A stretch of 64,000 bases of DNA from Hyaloperonospora brassicae (Eukaryota > Oomycota > Peronosporomycetes > Peronosporales > Peronosporaceae), in assembly GCA_947650285.1 (NCBI GenBank), contig CANTFL010000144.1:639786-703785 (forward strand), read 5' to 3'. Shown in pieces: positions 1 through 10,490 of this stretch; the stretch's first letter is position 1, and each line of letters opens with the position of its first letter. Under the pieces are notes generated by a model, which did not search any database, was not told where the DNA came from, and worked only from the letters and a program-made list of their open reading frames with translations. The translations under genes were made by a program, and so were the position numbers.

Positions 1-104
1 ACGTGGGTACATTAGTATCGAAGAGCTGTCTGAGTACATCCAATTGACGGTAGCGCCATGGGCAACGGCAAGTGACAAGTCGCAACGTCGGACCTGGAAA
101 CACA

Positions 105-1970
105 CTATGCGCACGCGTATCCGGCCTGAACCATAATGTCTGGATACAGATTGTGCCACTCCTGCACGAGCGGCGCGTACAACTCGGGATGCGACCGCTG
201 GAACGCAGCCGGGTCTTCGGCAAAGCAGACAAAGACCGTGGCGACCGAACTGTCAATAACGGCCAGGGGCGTGACAGCAACGCCAGTGCCGACAATGAGA
301 CCCAGGACCGCCAGGAATGCAGTGCTGCTGTGGAACGTAATGGCGTCCGTCGTCTCGGCGATCACTGCGCCAGCAGCAGCGCAAATGAGACCTGCGAGAG
401 ATAGCGCACAAGAGGTGAGTCACACGCACGACCTTTGCAATGCAGGGAAACTCATGTGCGCAAACCGTACCGATGCCAAGCGCGGCAAAACCGAGCACAT
501 TGCCGATCAGGTCGTCGTTGATGATGGCATCGAAGCCACGCTGCTTGAAGAGCTCAAACACGGCCTTGCCTGCCTTCGTGAAGTTGTAGCCGTAGATGCC
601 GACGTACACATACGCCCAGCGGTTAAAGTACTCCATGAGCGACTGCAGACAGCCCAAGATACACTCTGCAAAGCATGCCAGTGCGCTGCCGTTTTGACGA
701 CTGCTCTCTGCCAACTGCGATCAGCACACAAGTCACCGAGTGAGTGCACGAACAGAGTCGAGTGGCAACATGCTGCACGATAGTCGCAACGTACCGAGCG
801 AAGCGCCTGCAAAAAGGCGACGATGAGTGAGCCAAAGCAAATGGAACCAAACGACGACGTCGAGCTGCGCTTCAGCGAGGCGCCTGTTGCACCTGACGAC
901 TCGGTGTTGTACCAGAACGTCGCGACGGTACCCGCAACCGTCGTGTGTGCCACGTTCTTGAACACCTGAAGGCCCCAGTAGAACGACAGGAGCAAGAAGA
1001 AGAATGCGACGTAGGACGCGCCTGACTGGCGATACGCGGATCGAGTAGATGTCGTCGTCGTAGCGGTCGTCGAGCTCGGGTTTGCTTTCGAAATCTTGTT
1101 GGCAACACCCAGCAAAGCCATGGCCCAAATGATCACCCACGCAATCTGCACGATCGTAAACACGATCGACACAATGTACGTGGACGAGTGTGCGGCAATC
1201 GCTCCTTCAGCCACGCGCAAGTTGGCGACTGCAAACGGAATACGGTGCTGCACCGCACGCGCGTAGCAGAGATTCAGCAGTGCAATCAGAAAGCCAACGA
1301 CTGCAATGAAGATGTTGCCAAGCAGCACGCCATACACTGCAAAGGCAAACGAGATGCCCACGTTGAACCACAGCACAAACAGAATCATGACCCGAGCGTA
1401 GGCCACGATGAGCTTGACCATGACAAGGGCCAGGACCATCGACACGACAGCCATAACGGTGGCAATCGTCAGCACGACTGCCGTGTCATTGCCCGGCAGC
1501 AGCTCACTCGAGTGGGTTTCGGGGTCCGTCACTGTCTGGAGGCCCCACACGACCATCAGCGCGAGAATCGCACCGACATTCAGCACGAAAAGCAGCGCAA
1601 ATGGCCAGTCTTGGCATGTCGCGCTTGCCCCAGCCGTCTTTTGGTCGCTAGTGAAGCCCCCCCCCCCACACAACGAGTCAGTACGATGGACAACGGGACG
1701 AACCGAGCCGTAGCCAGGTAGCTTGTGTATACATGTCCAGGTATACACATCGATACACGTCGACAACATCTCGAGTTGCGATGCAAACAAAACACACACA
1801 CACACACACACACACACAAGAAAGACGACCCGCGTACGGTTTGATGGGGTTCACGTCCGGACCGCTGGGGACGCTCGAGTCTGTATACCTGAGAGATAAA
1901 AGACAGACCGACAGACCGTTAGACGGAGGTATACACATGATCAGTCGCACGCTGTTTCACGCCCACTCAT
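105..1970 (-). CDS. Choline transporter-like (CTL/SLC44, Pns1-type) membrane protein
   Basis: Likely a polytopic membrane transporter of the CTL/SLC44 family; the substrate (choline or other) is not settled by sequence. Proposed exons, transcribed right to left: 1951-1970, 1838-1888, 795-1647, 471-714, 105-391. All four introns (62, 190, 80, 79 bp) are GT-AG and the phases agree, giving 484 residues. After a hydrophilic N-terminus the CQDWPFALLF motif opens a series of hydrophobic helices; RIPFAVANLR, the FWYN loop, CFAECILGC, NRWAYVYVGIYG and the end VFVCFAEDPAAFQRSHPELY are typical of the family. The length fits fungal and oomycete Pns1-like proteins. The 20-bp first exon (MSGRETA) is inferred from splice phases and is the least certain part; exons 3-5 are firm. 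Transcribed divergently from the BRAP2 gene. Confidence 0.82.
1792..1818. repeat. (AC)n microsatellite inside intron 2 of the CTL gene
   Basis: An uninterrupted AC/GT dinucleotide run. It lies in the proposed second intron, so the valine-cysteine string it would encode on the minus strand is unlikely to be protein. Confidence 0.95.
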
Positions 1971-2650
1971 TGCGGCAGCAACGATCGACCAGAGGGGAAC
2001 GAGAGGACGGCGGGACGTACGATTGCGTGAACATGGCGCGACTGGTTCTTCGCGCAGTCGCTTTTGTTGCTGCGGTGGCGTCGTTTGCTTTTCTCGCTGT
2101 GGGACGTTTTTGTATATAAAATGCAAATGTGTGGGAGTGTGTGTGTGAGTGTGTGAGTGAGTGTGTGAGTGAGTGTGTGTGTGAGTGTGAGTGTGTGTGA
2201 GTGTGAGTGTGTGTGAGTGGGTGTGTGTGTGAGTGTCTCTCTCTCACTGCTTCTTACGCTCAAAAGTGAGTTCGAGAGAGACAGAAAACAGACAAAGCCG
2301 ATTCGAGAAGCGGAACGAAGAAAAAGCAAACACAAATGTGCGGTGCGTCGGCGATGACGGCAAAGTGGCAACCGACTGGTTCTTTTTTGTCCCCTCGGCC
2401 GCCCGCGACGCGATTGCTTTTTTTCTGTCGCCTGGCTTTACGAACACGAGGTCATTAACAACAGGTCAGCGAGCGACGGCGTTGTGATAAAGTACGAATA
2501 AGCCCACCGACCGAGCCGTTGACCCGTTGCAATTAATTCCATACCATTTCGTACTTCCCCTACCGTCTATTCCGTTTATTGACAATATGTTGTTCCCCGC
2601 CACCTGTGGCCACTCTCTCGCCGTGACAATTAATTCCGTCGGCCTCAAAC
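1971..2650. promoter_or_regulatory. Divergent intergenic region between the CTL and BRAP2 genes
   Basis: 680 bp between two divergent start codons, so it should hold both promoters. It contains a long GT/GA-rich simple repeat. No clear match to the oomycete initiator was seen. The ORFs in it are low-complexity readings of the repeat. Confidence 0.6.
2128..2237. repeat. GT/GTGA-rich simple repeat
   Basis: About 110 bp of alternating GT with interspersed GA steps, in the shared promoter region of the two divergent genes. Alternating purine-pyrimidine sequence of this kind can adopt Z-DNA; no function is shown. Confidence 0.9.
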
Positions 2651-2827
2651 ATGTTCCAGATCCGCGTCGAGGCCGCCGACGACGCCGTCCACACAGTGCA
2701 CGAGAGCGCGTCGTTCCTCACTGGTAACCCACAGGTGCGCGTCGTCACGGGCAAACTGCGGTTCTACCGCGCAGACGAGACGTACGCGTCGACGTCGTCG
2801 TCTGCAGCCAACAACAACAACAACAAC

Positions 2828-2858
<31 letters not shown>

Positions 2859-4724
2859 CGCCGTGTAATACCATCGACAGCAGCGCAAGTCAAAGTAACG
2901 CGAGTCGAAGTAACGCGAGTAGCACTTTGCTGCCTTTGCTGCCACTGCCGCTTGAACGCAGTGCATTAGTGTGCGTTGTGACAGTGCCGTCGCACATGTC
3001 GCCCGTGGAGATTCTCGAGTTCCTGTCGGGTTTTCGAGACGACATTGCGCTTGTGCGGATCCTCAAAGACTCGGAACGGAGCAATTGTATGGTACTCGTG
3101 CAGTTCCAGACACAAGAGCGAGCGGACCAGTTCTTTCTGGTACGCAGTGCATGCTGAGGTAGGACCCGTGGGAGGTACTGGCTGCAGGTTGTTGACTACT
3201 CAAACCTCTACTTGTTCTTGTTCTTGTTCGTCTTCGTTGGTGTTGTGTCACCTTTTTTGTCTGTCTCTGTCACCTGTGGGGCACACAGGACCATACGGGC
3301 AGGTACTTTAACTCGATCGAGCAGGAACGGTGCAAGATTGTGTTTGTGCGCAGCATCGAGTTTGATGTCGTAGCTGGCGAAGACCAACTGACTTGCGAGG
3401 ACGCACTCGAAGAGAAAAAGGTCGATGAAGAAAAGGTTGTTGCTAGTGGATTCGTGAGCTCGCGGTCAGAGACGAGAACGAGTAGAGCGCAGATGCGGAA
3501 GCTGTTCCCGCTGCCCCCAGCTGGAATGACCGAGATCCCGACGTGTGCGGTCTGTCTAGATCGACTCGATGCTTCGGCATCGGGTATTCTGACGACGCTG
3601 TGCAACCACTCTTTCCACTGTGACTGCCTCTTCCGGTGGGAAGGATCGAGCTGTCCAGTTTGTCGATATAGCCATGGCGACATTGGGTCGTCGTGTGAGG
3701 TGTGCGGCACAGCGGAGCACCTCTGGATCTGTCTGATCTGCGGCCATGTTGGCTGTGGACGCTACTCGGGTGAGCACGCCAAAGAGCACTATCAGGACAC
3801 GCTGCATACGTACTCGTTAGAGTTGGAGACTCAGCGCGTATGGGACTACGCCGGTGACGGATACGTTCATCGACTGATCTTGAACAAGCAGGACGGCAAG
3901 TTTGTAGAGTTCCCAAGTCCAAACAATCGAAGCAGCGAGCGATCGCAGCATCCTCCGACTACATCTGCAGAGGAAGAAGAAGGCGAACATCGGAAGCTCG
4001 AAAAACTTGCAGTCGAGTACAACTTTCTTCTCAAGAGGTAAGCAGTACTTGTTGGCTTTTTGTTGGGCCTTGCAGCTGGTCTGATCTTTTCGCTGCACGT
4101 CGCGCGCACTAGTCAATTGGAGGAGCAGCGTCTCTATTACGAACGACTGCTTGCACGAGGTGAGGAAGGCGAGAGCCGGCAGCTGCTGACTGCACACGAG
4201 CACGAACGCAAGCAGCTCAAGAAAGCGAATACGACGCTAGCTGAAAAGACCAAAAAGCTCGAGGAGGAGTTGGCGTTTGTAAGGTGCGTGAAGAAGTACA
4301 GGACCGTTGTTTCGCGCTTGATTTGTGCTTGACGGTGAATGGCTGCATGCTGTTGCATACCAGGGAGCTGAACAAGTCACTGATTGAGAACCAGAAGCAG
4401 TGGAAGGAGCGTGTACGTCTGCTAGAGGAGCACAACACACGAGCTGAGCAGGAGACAACGTTGCGGATTGGTGACTTGGAGGGCCAGGTCCGCGATCTCA
4501 TGTTCTACCTCGACACGCAGAACAAGGTCGAGCAGAGTGCACACCGAGATGATATTGTGGTACGTCTTTGCTTTCTGCATTGGTGCTGCAAGTGCAATAA
4601 GCTTGACACGTTGTTGTATGTGCAACAGGGAGGTACGGTTGAGATCGAATCCAGGACGGTAGCTAGCGAGAAAAGTGCGGTAACTTCGTCGACAAGACGA
4701 AAGAGCAAAGGTAGGAAACGATAG
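2651..4724 (+). CDS. BRAP2-type E3 ubiquitin ligase (RING + ZnF-UBP + coiled coil)
   Basis: Homologue of BRCA1-associated protein 2 (BRAP2/IMP), a cytoplasmic E3 ligase that in animals restrains Ras-MAPK signalling; the oomycete role is unknown. Exons: 2651-3139, 3289-4037, 4113-4283, 4364-4559, 4629-4724; the four GT-AG introns (149, 75, 80, 69 bp) keep phase and give 566 residues. Order: BRAP2 N-terminal RRM-like domain (about 95-200, ending ADQFFLDHTGRYFNSIE across intron 1); C3HC4 RING from Cys249 (CAVC...CNHSFHCDCL...CPVC); ZnF-UBP from about 299 (CEVC...CLICGHVGCGRY...H); a charged coiled coil; and a basic C-terminus after GGTVEIE. Residues about 53-69 are Asn/Ser runs from a trinucleotide repeat. 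The last intron is a multiple of 3 without a stop, so retention would not truncate the protein. Confidence 0.93.
2809..2858 (+). repeat. (AAC)n(AGT)n trinucleotide repeat in BRAP2 exon 1
   Basis: Six AAC units followed by about ten AGT units, in frame, encoding poly-Asn then poly-Ser in the hydrophilic segment before the conserved BRAP2 domain. Length change in steps of three would be tolerated. Confidence 0.95.
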
Positions 4725-6077
4725 AACCCGCAATGAGGAATGGAAAATGAGCTTGTACGGAGATTGTGTTATGGGTAATAAGCTATTTACACAGCTACGC
4801 AAGATCGGCACCGAGAAATCGACTGATCGTGACACTTTTGGCCGACGTTGTCAGTGGGTGGAAATTGTGCGCACTGATGGGTCGGAAGCGCGGCTATAGT
4901 AGCGCTTTTGCATTGTGCTCTCGAACGTGTAAGTACAAGAACGGAAGGCAATAGCACACACTGCAAATGCCCATATACCTTCTGCGCAGCATTTCTATGT
5001 GCTAATAATGACGACATAGGCGAATAGTCTGACGTCAATAAAGTTTGTGGACGAACATGCCAAAGATATGCTGCGGTCGGCCACTATTTTCGCAGCGTTA
5101 CATCGTTGTCGCTCGTCGAGTCAAGTCACCATTCCGAGCTTGCATCGATGCTTCCAACTTTGTGCCTGTCATCGATATGTCATCCGTCATCATCATCTGC
5201 GCGTTTGCGATGCTTTGTGCAAGAGCGCTCGATCTCGACGATTACTTACTGTCCTGCAGGTGGAGCTGAATGTAACAGTTTACAAGCTATCTTAGCCATG
5301 GCTCGAATTACCGATCCTGCGTCTGTGCGTAGTTAGATGTAATGCTTACCTGCAGTACTGTAGACCGCCCGACCTTAGCATGAATCGATGTTTACCTCGC
5401 TTGCATGCAGTATCGCAGGTTCACGACTACGTTTGCGCCGCTAGTGGACAGTGGGGATGACTACGACAAAAGAACTTCGTGAGGAACGGGGTGTTACGTC
5501 TTTGTGATGGCAGCGCTTGCTTTGTGCGCCTCTTTACGACCGTGAAATCGATACTCTTGTCGACGGCAAATCAACGAGCTGAAAGCTGTCGACTATTACT
5601 GCGCTCGTACATTTGACTACTTATATCCAAATAACAAGTACAAGGCGGCGTATCATGCCACTCTGTACCGGATTGCGCTACGACCCTTCGAAACAGGCAA
5701 ATTATAGTACGATTGGGAGATTTTTCTTCTCTGGGCTGGCTCACTCAGAGGAAAAAAATCATACAAGGTGAAGAGTACTTCAGGGCTATACTTGGGCTTG
5801 CGCCTGCATCAGTCGCAGATATCATCGATTTTCGATGCATATGGATGCCACGCGCTACAAAATGGACATAGCCTGTCAATGATATCCCAACCCTCTCTCC
5901 GCAAATCGGCGACTTCTCAGCCAGAATGATCGGGGCTTCTTGAAAATTACAAGAAATCTCTGGCTTTCATCCTGGCGCATGACTCTGTTAAGGCTTCATC
6001 CTCTTCCGTTTTCATCCGGGAAGATCAGTTACGACCGTCGAGGTAGCTGATGGAATACGAATGGAATGGATACGGAC
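4725..6077. other. Gene-free stretch downstream of BRAP2
   Basis: Only short ORFs in competing frames; no domain, splice-compatible frame or repeat was recognised. Composition becomes AT-richer towards 6 kb, as in the transposon-derived DNA that follows. Confidence 0.5.
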
Positions 6078-6240
6078 TGTAACGGGTTGGCCCGTTTACA
6101 TGGCATTGACACCAAATAATGTGGACGTATGTGTTATCCTGCTTCACAATATTCATCAATATTTACCTCAATAAGGAAAGTGAAGTCAGTTGGTCCACTT
6201 GTTTTTAAATGCAAAGTGAATTAAATTAAACCCCTTGTTC
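6078..6240 (+). repeat. Possible decayed LTR end related to the Gypsy element
   Basis: At 6078-6101 the sequence TGTAACGGG...CCCGTTTACAT resembles the first 23 bases of the intact LTR at 8879, including its internal inverted repeat, and a TTGACAC follows where the LTR has TTGTCAC. Beyond about 60 bp the similarity is lost, so the right end is a guess. Read as an old LTR of a related family. Confidence 0.4.
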
Positions 6241-6439
6241 ACAAAATCTTGTTGCTATTCTAAGTCTGCTGGATCCTCTCTGGCTTTACGTTAGCAATCG
6301 TCTCGTCCCGCATTCCTGTTCGTCTAGTCGTTCTTACATAATGCTACTAAAGTGGTAATACTGAACACGTAAATGCACATAAAATAGATGACGTGATTGC
6401 TTGGCAAGAAAGTATGGTCGAGCCCCATCCCACCAGGAC

Positions 6440-6530
6440 CCGACGGCGTAATTTGATCCTTTACTTCTACCGGTTCTCGAATCGGGTGACCTTTCTAATG
6501 CTGCTGCCACACCAAGCCGGTTGAGCTAAA
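6440..6530 (-). repeat. Possible tRNA-derived SINE fragment
   Basis: On the minus strand 6517-6528 reads TAGCTCAACCGG, a full match to the tRNA A box (TRGYNNANNNGG). About 45 bases further on, around 6471-6485, GATTCGAGAACC resembles a B box with one extra base. The order and spacing fit an internal Pol III promoter. No full tRNA cloverleaf could be folded by eye and no tail was found. Confidence 0.35.
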
Positions 6531-8090
6531 AGTAAACTTTTTCCTGAAACATTCTACAGAGCCGTTTGTTACACAACAATAGTACATATTAAAAAGGTAC
6601 TACCGTCGAAGGAGATTGTTCAGCTCCGCTCACTTACGGTTGGTAAGGGCCAAGTTCTTAGCCAAAACAAATCACCAATTCATAGTAGAAACGCGCACGG
6701 ACGATCAGCGAGTAGCTAAATGCGTTTTGTATTCCAATGTAGAAAGAGTGGTAAGAAATGGGACAATGGCAGGATTGTAAGCTTTACATTACATTCATTT
6801 TTGATTTTCCTTCTTCTTTTTTACGTGTCCATATGAAAGAATAGCCTTTCTATCCTAGGACAGTGTACGTGAGGTTGCGAGACACCTGCTTCTGCCTTAA
6901 TCGGAAAAGGTACATTGAGCTGTGTCAGTACAAGCGTACGTTGCCTTGTTACAGAGTAGGTTATGCAGTGAGTAGTTTGACACGGTACAAGAGACTAGTC
7001 CTTATGGATCTCCGAGTCATCCAGGTATCGTGCAGTTGCTATTCCGCTTACAATACAGGCGCTGTGCTTCATGAGATCACAATAATGAGAATTGATGGCT
7101 TACGAGAGCTATCCGATTGATTGTGTCCGACATATCTATTGTCAGCATGTATCCACGAAACGACCAGTATAGCGAGCGACAATATTTGACAGCGTTATAA
7201 TTTGAACATGCTTTCGCGTACTGCTGTATCAATTGGGTATCTGTACATCGTGCAAAACCTACAACTAGACCGGATAAAGGCTGTGGTCTGCCAGTCCGAC
7301 GACAAGTCCAGCACTAGAGATATATGTAGCATTCCCCATCCAGACACATAATATGTATTGATTTCTTACGTGTTAAAAGGAGGAAAGGATAAAACGATTA
7401 TGGACTACTAACCGTCTGCTAGGGAGTGGTATGCGCGCACCGCGCGATGCACAAGATGCATACCATCAAACAAAACGATAAAGCAGCAGCTTTTAGCGGG
7501 TGAGGACCGGACTTTGATCATACGACGTTCTTTCATTCGTAAGATGTGGATTATACCAGCTTAAATAAATTGAGGAGGCCTACATAACTCGGTTCAGAGA
7601 TCAATCGTGTAAATCGACAGGGCATCTACATGGTCGTGCAAAGCGTGGCCACAAGAGATTGCATAAAGAAAGTCACAAGCTTGTGGTAATGACATGAGAA
7701 ATCTACCATCACTCATATATCAATTGAGGATAAGTTTGCGTACAAGTAGGAGCCGATATCTGTCACTCGTCACCTGTCACCCGTCGGCAGATAAAGTACA
7801 AGTTAGTTACTTTTGCTAACGATACACATTGTTGAAGCAATTTAGGCGGGCAAGTGGCTCGTACCGACAACGACCGACCCCAACAACTGAATCGCGGAAA
7901 ATGGAGTGATGCTAGGTGATTAAGACCTTAGTACACACAATGCGACCATGCAGGATGTTCTGAACAACGGCGTATACAAGTAAATATACGCGATCATGTT
8001 CATAACGCTAGTGACATCAGCATTCAGGTCCTTGGCAGAGCGTACATACCCTAGTTTTCTGGCAGATATTCAAATCATACTTCCCAAACA
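6531..8090. other. Gene-free AT-rich stretch
   Basis: Frequent stops in all frames; the longest ORF (about 85 codons near 6.9 kb) resembles nothing recognised. Probably decayed repeat DNA. Confidence 0.5.
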
Positions 8091-8583
8091 GTCGTCTCAA
8101 AAGATTTCATGGATTAGTTTCAGGTCTTTGCAAAGATGATGCTGTCGCAAGTACATGTTTCATTGCATCGGGTCATAAGTGACTCTCAATCGGGATTTGT
8201 TCCAAGGCAAGACATGATCATGACGGCGACGATGATGACGACAGCATAGCAAATGACAGAGAATTAGTAATGTGACTTAGCAGCGACCCACATTTGGTGT
8301 ACTTCCCGGTTGGCTTCTTGAAGACATACGACACCGTGGATCGAGATTGCAAGAATATAACTATACGTCGTTTTATATTGAGGTGGGCGTCACCTACTTT
8401 ATCCGGCTTATACACGACACCCACGTTTGTCATCAGCCAGGCCATTCCAAAAAAAATATTGGTAGGATATAGTAGTAGTCAGGGCTGCCCAATAGCACAC
8501 CCATTTTTTGTTCAGCTGTTGTTAGAGACGCTAAAGCTGCAATTCATGAGGAACCTCATCTTACCTGTCATTGTTTCAGGGTA
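8091..8583 (+). pseudogene. LINE-type (non-LTR) reverse transcriptase relic
   Basis: Three conserved blocks of a non-LTR reverse transcriptase occur in order. From 8172 the frame reads SDSQSGFVPRQD (usual TQTGFVPGR). From about 8315 it reads FLKTYDTVDRD (usual DFEKAYDTVDR). From about 8478 it reads SQGCPIAHPFF (usual RQGCPLAPLLF). Stops separate the blocks and the catalytic FADD block is not found. It lies just left of the Gypsy insertion, which may have landed in or beside it. Non-functional. Confidence 0.7.
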
Positions 8584-8878
8584 GTCGGGAGAGACTCAAC
8601 TCTATCGTCGCTTATTACCAATCACGTTTATATTTGAAGAGCAGATCACTTACTTTATGCTCCCAACACTGGTCAAGAACTATAGGCCCCTCCGGGACCT
8701 ATGTGATCAACTGGCAAATCTTCAGCTTATTTTTGGAGTAAGCAACTAATTTGCACAGCTCAAGGGTTTGGCTGCCTTCCCTTGTATATCATAACTAATT
8801 GGTATACGGTGTACGTCATCGGAGCTGGCAAATTCGTTGGACACCAAAGAATTGCAGGATCCCGATGCAATTTATCAC

Positions 8879-9269
8879 TGTAACGGGGCAGCCCGTTACA
8901 TGAAATTGTCACTTTAAGGAAAGTGACAATAAAGAATATAAAGATGGATATTCTTTAAAACAATATCACCAAAGTGGTGATATTAAAGGGTCGACCAAAG
9001 GGTCTGTTCATTGGTTGATATCGTGATGATATCAACCCACCAATCGCCGCAAGACGCGCGCAATGAGTGGTGACGAGACGTCACCATACATGCAGTTATA
9101 TTAGTATAATTGAATTAAGTCAAACGAAGAGACAGTAGTTTAAAGACTTAATTTATTAATATAACAGTTCTACTTTTACCCTACCTACGCTTCCTCGCTT
9201 GCCACGTGTACGTCTGTCGGGGCACTCAAAACCCTTGCGTTAAGTTACGCAAGGGTGTGCCCCGTTACA
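8879..9269 (+). repeat. 5' LTR
   Basis: 391 bp, beginning TGTAACGGGG and ending CCCCGTTACA, i.e. 10-bp terminal inverted repeats rather than the minimal TG...CA. Several hairpins are packed inside: 8931-8956 (arms 9, loop 8), 8962-8984 (arms 9, loop 5), 9013-9037 (arms 10, loop 5). Same as the 3' LTR except at 9063. Confidence 0.97.
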
Positions 9270-9271
9270 CC

Positions 9272-9285
9272 TGGTAGCACTTTGT
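9272..9285 (+). other. Primer-binding site
   Basis: TGGTAGCACTTTG starts two bases after the LTR. TGG pairs with a tRNA CCA end, and the rest should pair with an acceptor stem whose 3' strand reads CAAAGTGCTA. It is not the common initiator-Met site (TGGTATCAGAGC); the tRNA was not identified. Confidence 0.6.
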
Positions 9286-9313
9286 AGTCCTTCCAAGGAC
9301 CACATCATCCAAC

Positions 9314-10468
9314 ATGAACATGTTGGATGAAGAAGACACCTTTCACGCCACGCGTGAAGGGTTTACCCATTTGAGTGACATCGAATGGGGTGCGGTAGAA
9401 CGAATGAGTTCTACCGTAGGCGAACTCGTCGTCAGCACCATGTTGGAGTCTCTAGACAGAGACCAACAACATGCCGCTATCGCCAAGTTCATTCAGAATG
9501 AACTTGCTCTCGAGAGGGAGAAAGTAGCCTTGCTTCACCAGCAAGGCTCTCAACAGGCCGAGCAGTTGAGAGAACTCGGTGCTCAACAGATGGAGCTGTT
9601 GAGACAGCAGCAATTCCATGCTGCTGTGGGCGGGACGGCGCATGCGCGTCGTCCCGAAGTCATGAAAGTCGACATCTCCAAGTACAGTGGAGTCCCGGAG
9701 GACTCCCTGTTACTATGGTTTGTCGAACTCGACAGAGCCCTAAGGGCTCGTCGCGTCGAAGATGAGCAAATGAAACTCACATTTGCTCAGACCCAATTGG
9801 CAGGGCGTGCCAAAACTTGGTCCCTGGGACTCGAGAGTAGCGACCCAAATGTGTTTAGGTTGCTAGATGACTTCAAGTCCCGGCTCAGACAAACGTTTGA
9901 GCCGCCACGTGCTGAGTTCAGGGCTCGCTCAGAGCTCCTGAAACTCAAGCAGGGTAAGCGTGATGTGCACGCTTACGCACAACATATACGACTCCTTGCG
10001 AGTAGTATAACTGCCAACCCAGTACATGAACACACGTTGATTACGGTGTTCATGCAAGGGCTCGCGGAAGGGCCCGTCAGGAGCCACCTGTTCCGCCTTG
10101 AGCTGAATACGCTTGAAGAAGCGATATCAGCCGCGGAACAGGAAGACTTTAGCATGAGACAGGCTCATGCTAGCTCAAACTCTTACCGTCCACCGAGACG
10201 ACAAGAGATCGGAGGTCCAGAACCAATGGACCCCTGCTATGTTGAGAGCGAGAGACCTCGCTCTACAAACAACAAGCGATTGCAGAGGTGCAATCGCTGT
10301 CAGAAGTTAGGGCACTACGCATACGAGTGTAGTGCTCCACGCCCAGTACCAAACAGTATTGAGCGAAATGGACGACCTTTTGCCAGAAAGGGCAATGGGC
10401 GTGGGTCCAGCGCTGTTGCGAAGCCGCAACAGCGAGACGGACCATCAAAAAATGGTCGGGGTCAGTAG
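9314..10468 (+). CDS. gag: Retrotransposon Gag
   Basis: 384 residues. Structural protein of the virus-like particle. An acidic N-terminus is followed by a Gln/Glu-rich coiled-coil segment (about 55-100), then the Ty3-type capsid core (about 115-290; LLWFVELDRALRAR, FAQTQLAGRAKTW, FEPPRAEFRARSELLKLKQG). A single CCHC zinc knuckle, CNRCQKLGHYAYEC, sits near residue 330 and a basic Gly-rich tail follows. The ATG at 9314 lies inside a 12-bp-arm hairpin (9305-9330). The frame is intact. It ends at TAG 10466, just after a frameshift signal leading into the protease frame. Confidence 0.93.
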   Translation: MNMLDEEDTFHATREGFTHLSDIEWGAVERMSSTVGELVVSTMLESLDRDQQHAAIAKFIQNELALEREKVALLHQQGSQQAEQLRELGAQQMELLRQQQFHAAVGGTAHARRPEVMKVDISKYSGVPEDSLLLWFVELDRALRARRVEDEQMKLTFAQTQLAGRAKTWSLGLESSDPNVFRLLDDFKSRLRQTFEPPRAEFRARSELLKLKQGKRDVHAYAQHIRLLASSITANPVHEHTLITVFMQGLAEGPVRSHLFRLELNTLEEAISAAEQEDFSMRQAHASSNSYRPPRRQEIGGPEPMDPCYVESERPRSTNNKRLQRCNRCQKLGHYAYECSAPRPVPNSIERNGRPFARKGNGRGSSAVAKPQQRDGPSKNGRGQ

Positions 10469-10490
10469 GGGCGGAGCGCCCTACTGATCC
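10447..10490 (+). promoter_or_regulatory. Candidate -1 ribosomal frameshift site between Gag and Pol
   Basis: In Gag phase, 10447-10453 reads A AAA AAT, a canonical X XXY YYZ slippery heptamer. After a 5-base spacer, 10459-10470 can pair with 10479-10490 (12 pairs including one G-U, 8-base loop). The Gag stop at 10466 lies in the stem. Slipping by -1 enters exactly the frame open through the protease. Since this element is full of hairpins, the stem alone is weak evidence; heptamer, spacing and frame together are strong. Confidence 0.72.

Noticed and set aside
507..794. Reading straight through the third CTL intron in the long ORF
   Set aside because: The family motif CFAECILGC is in another frame, and a GT-AG intron at 715-794 restores it exactly.
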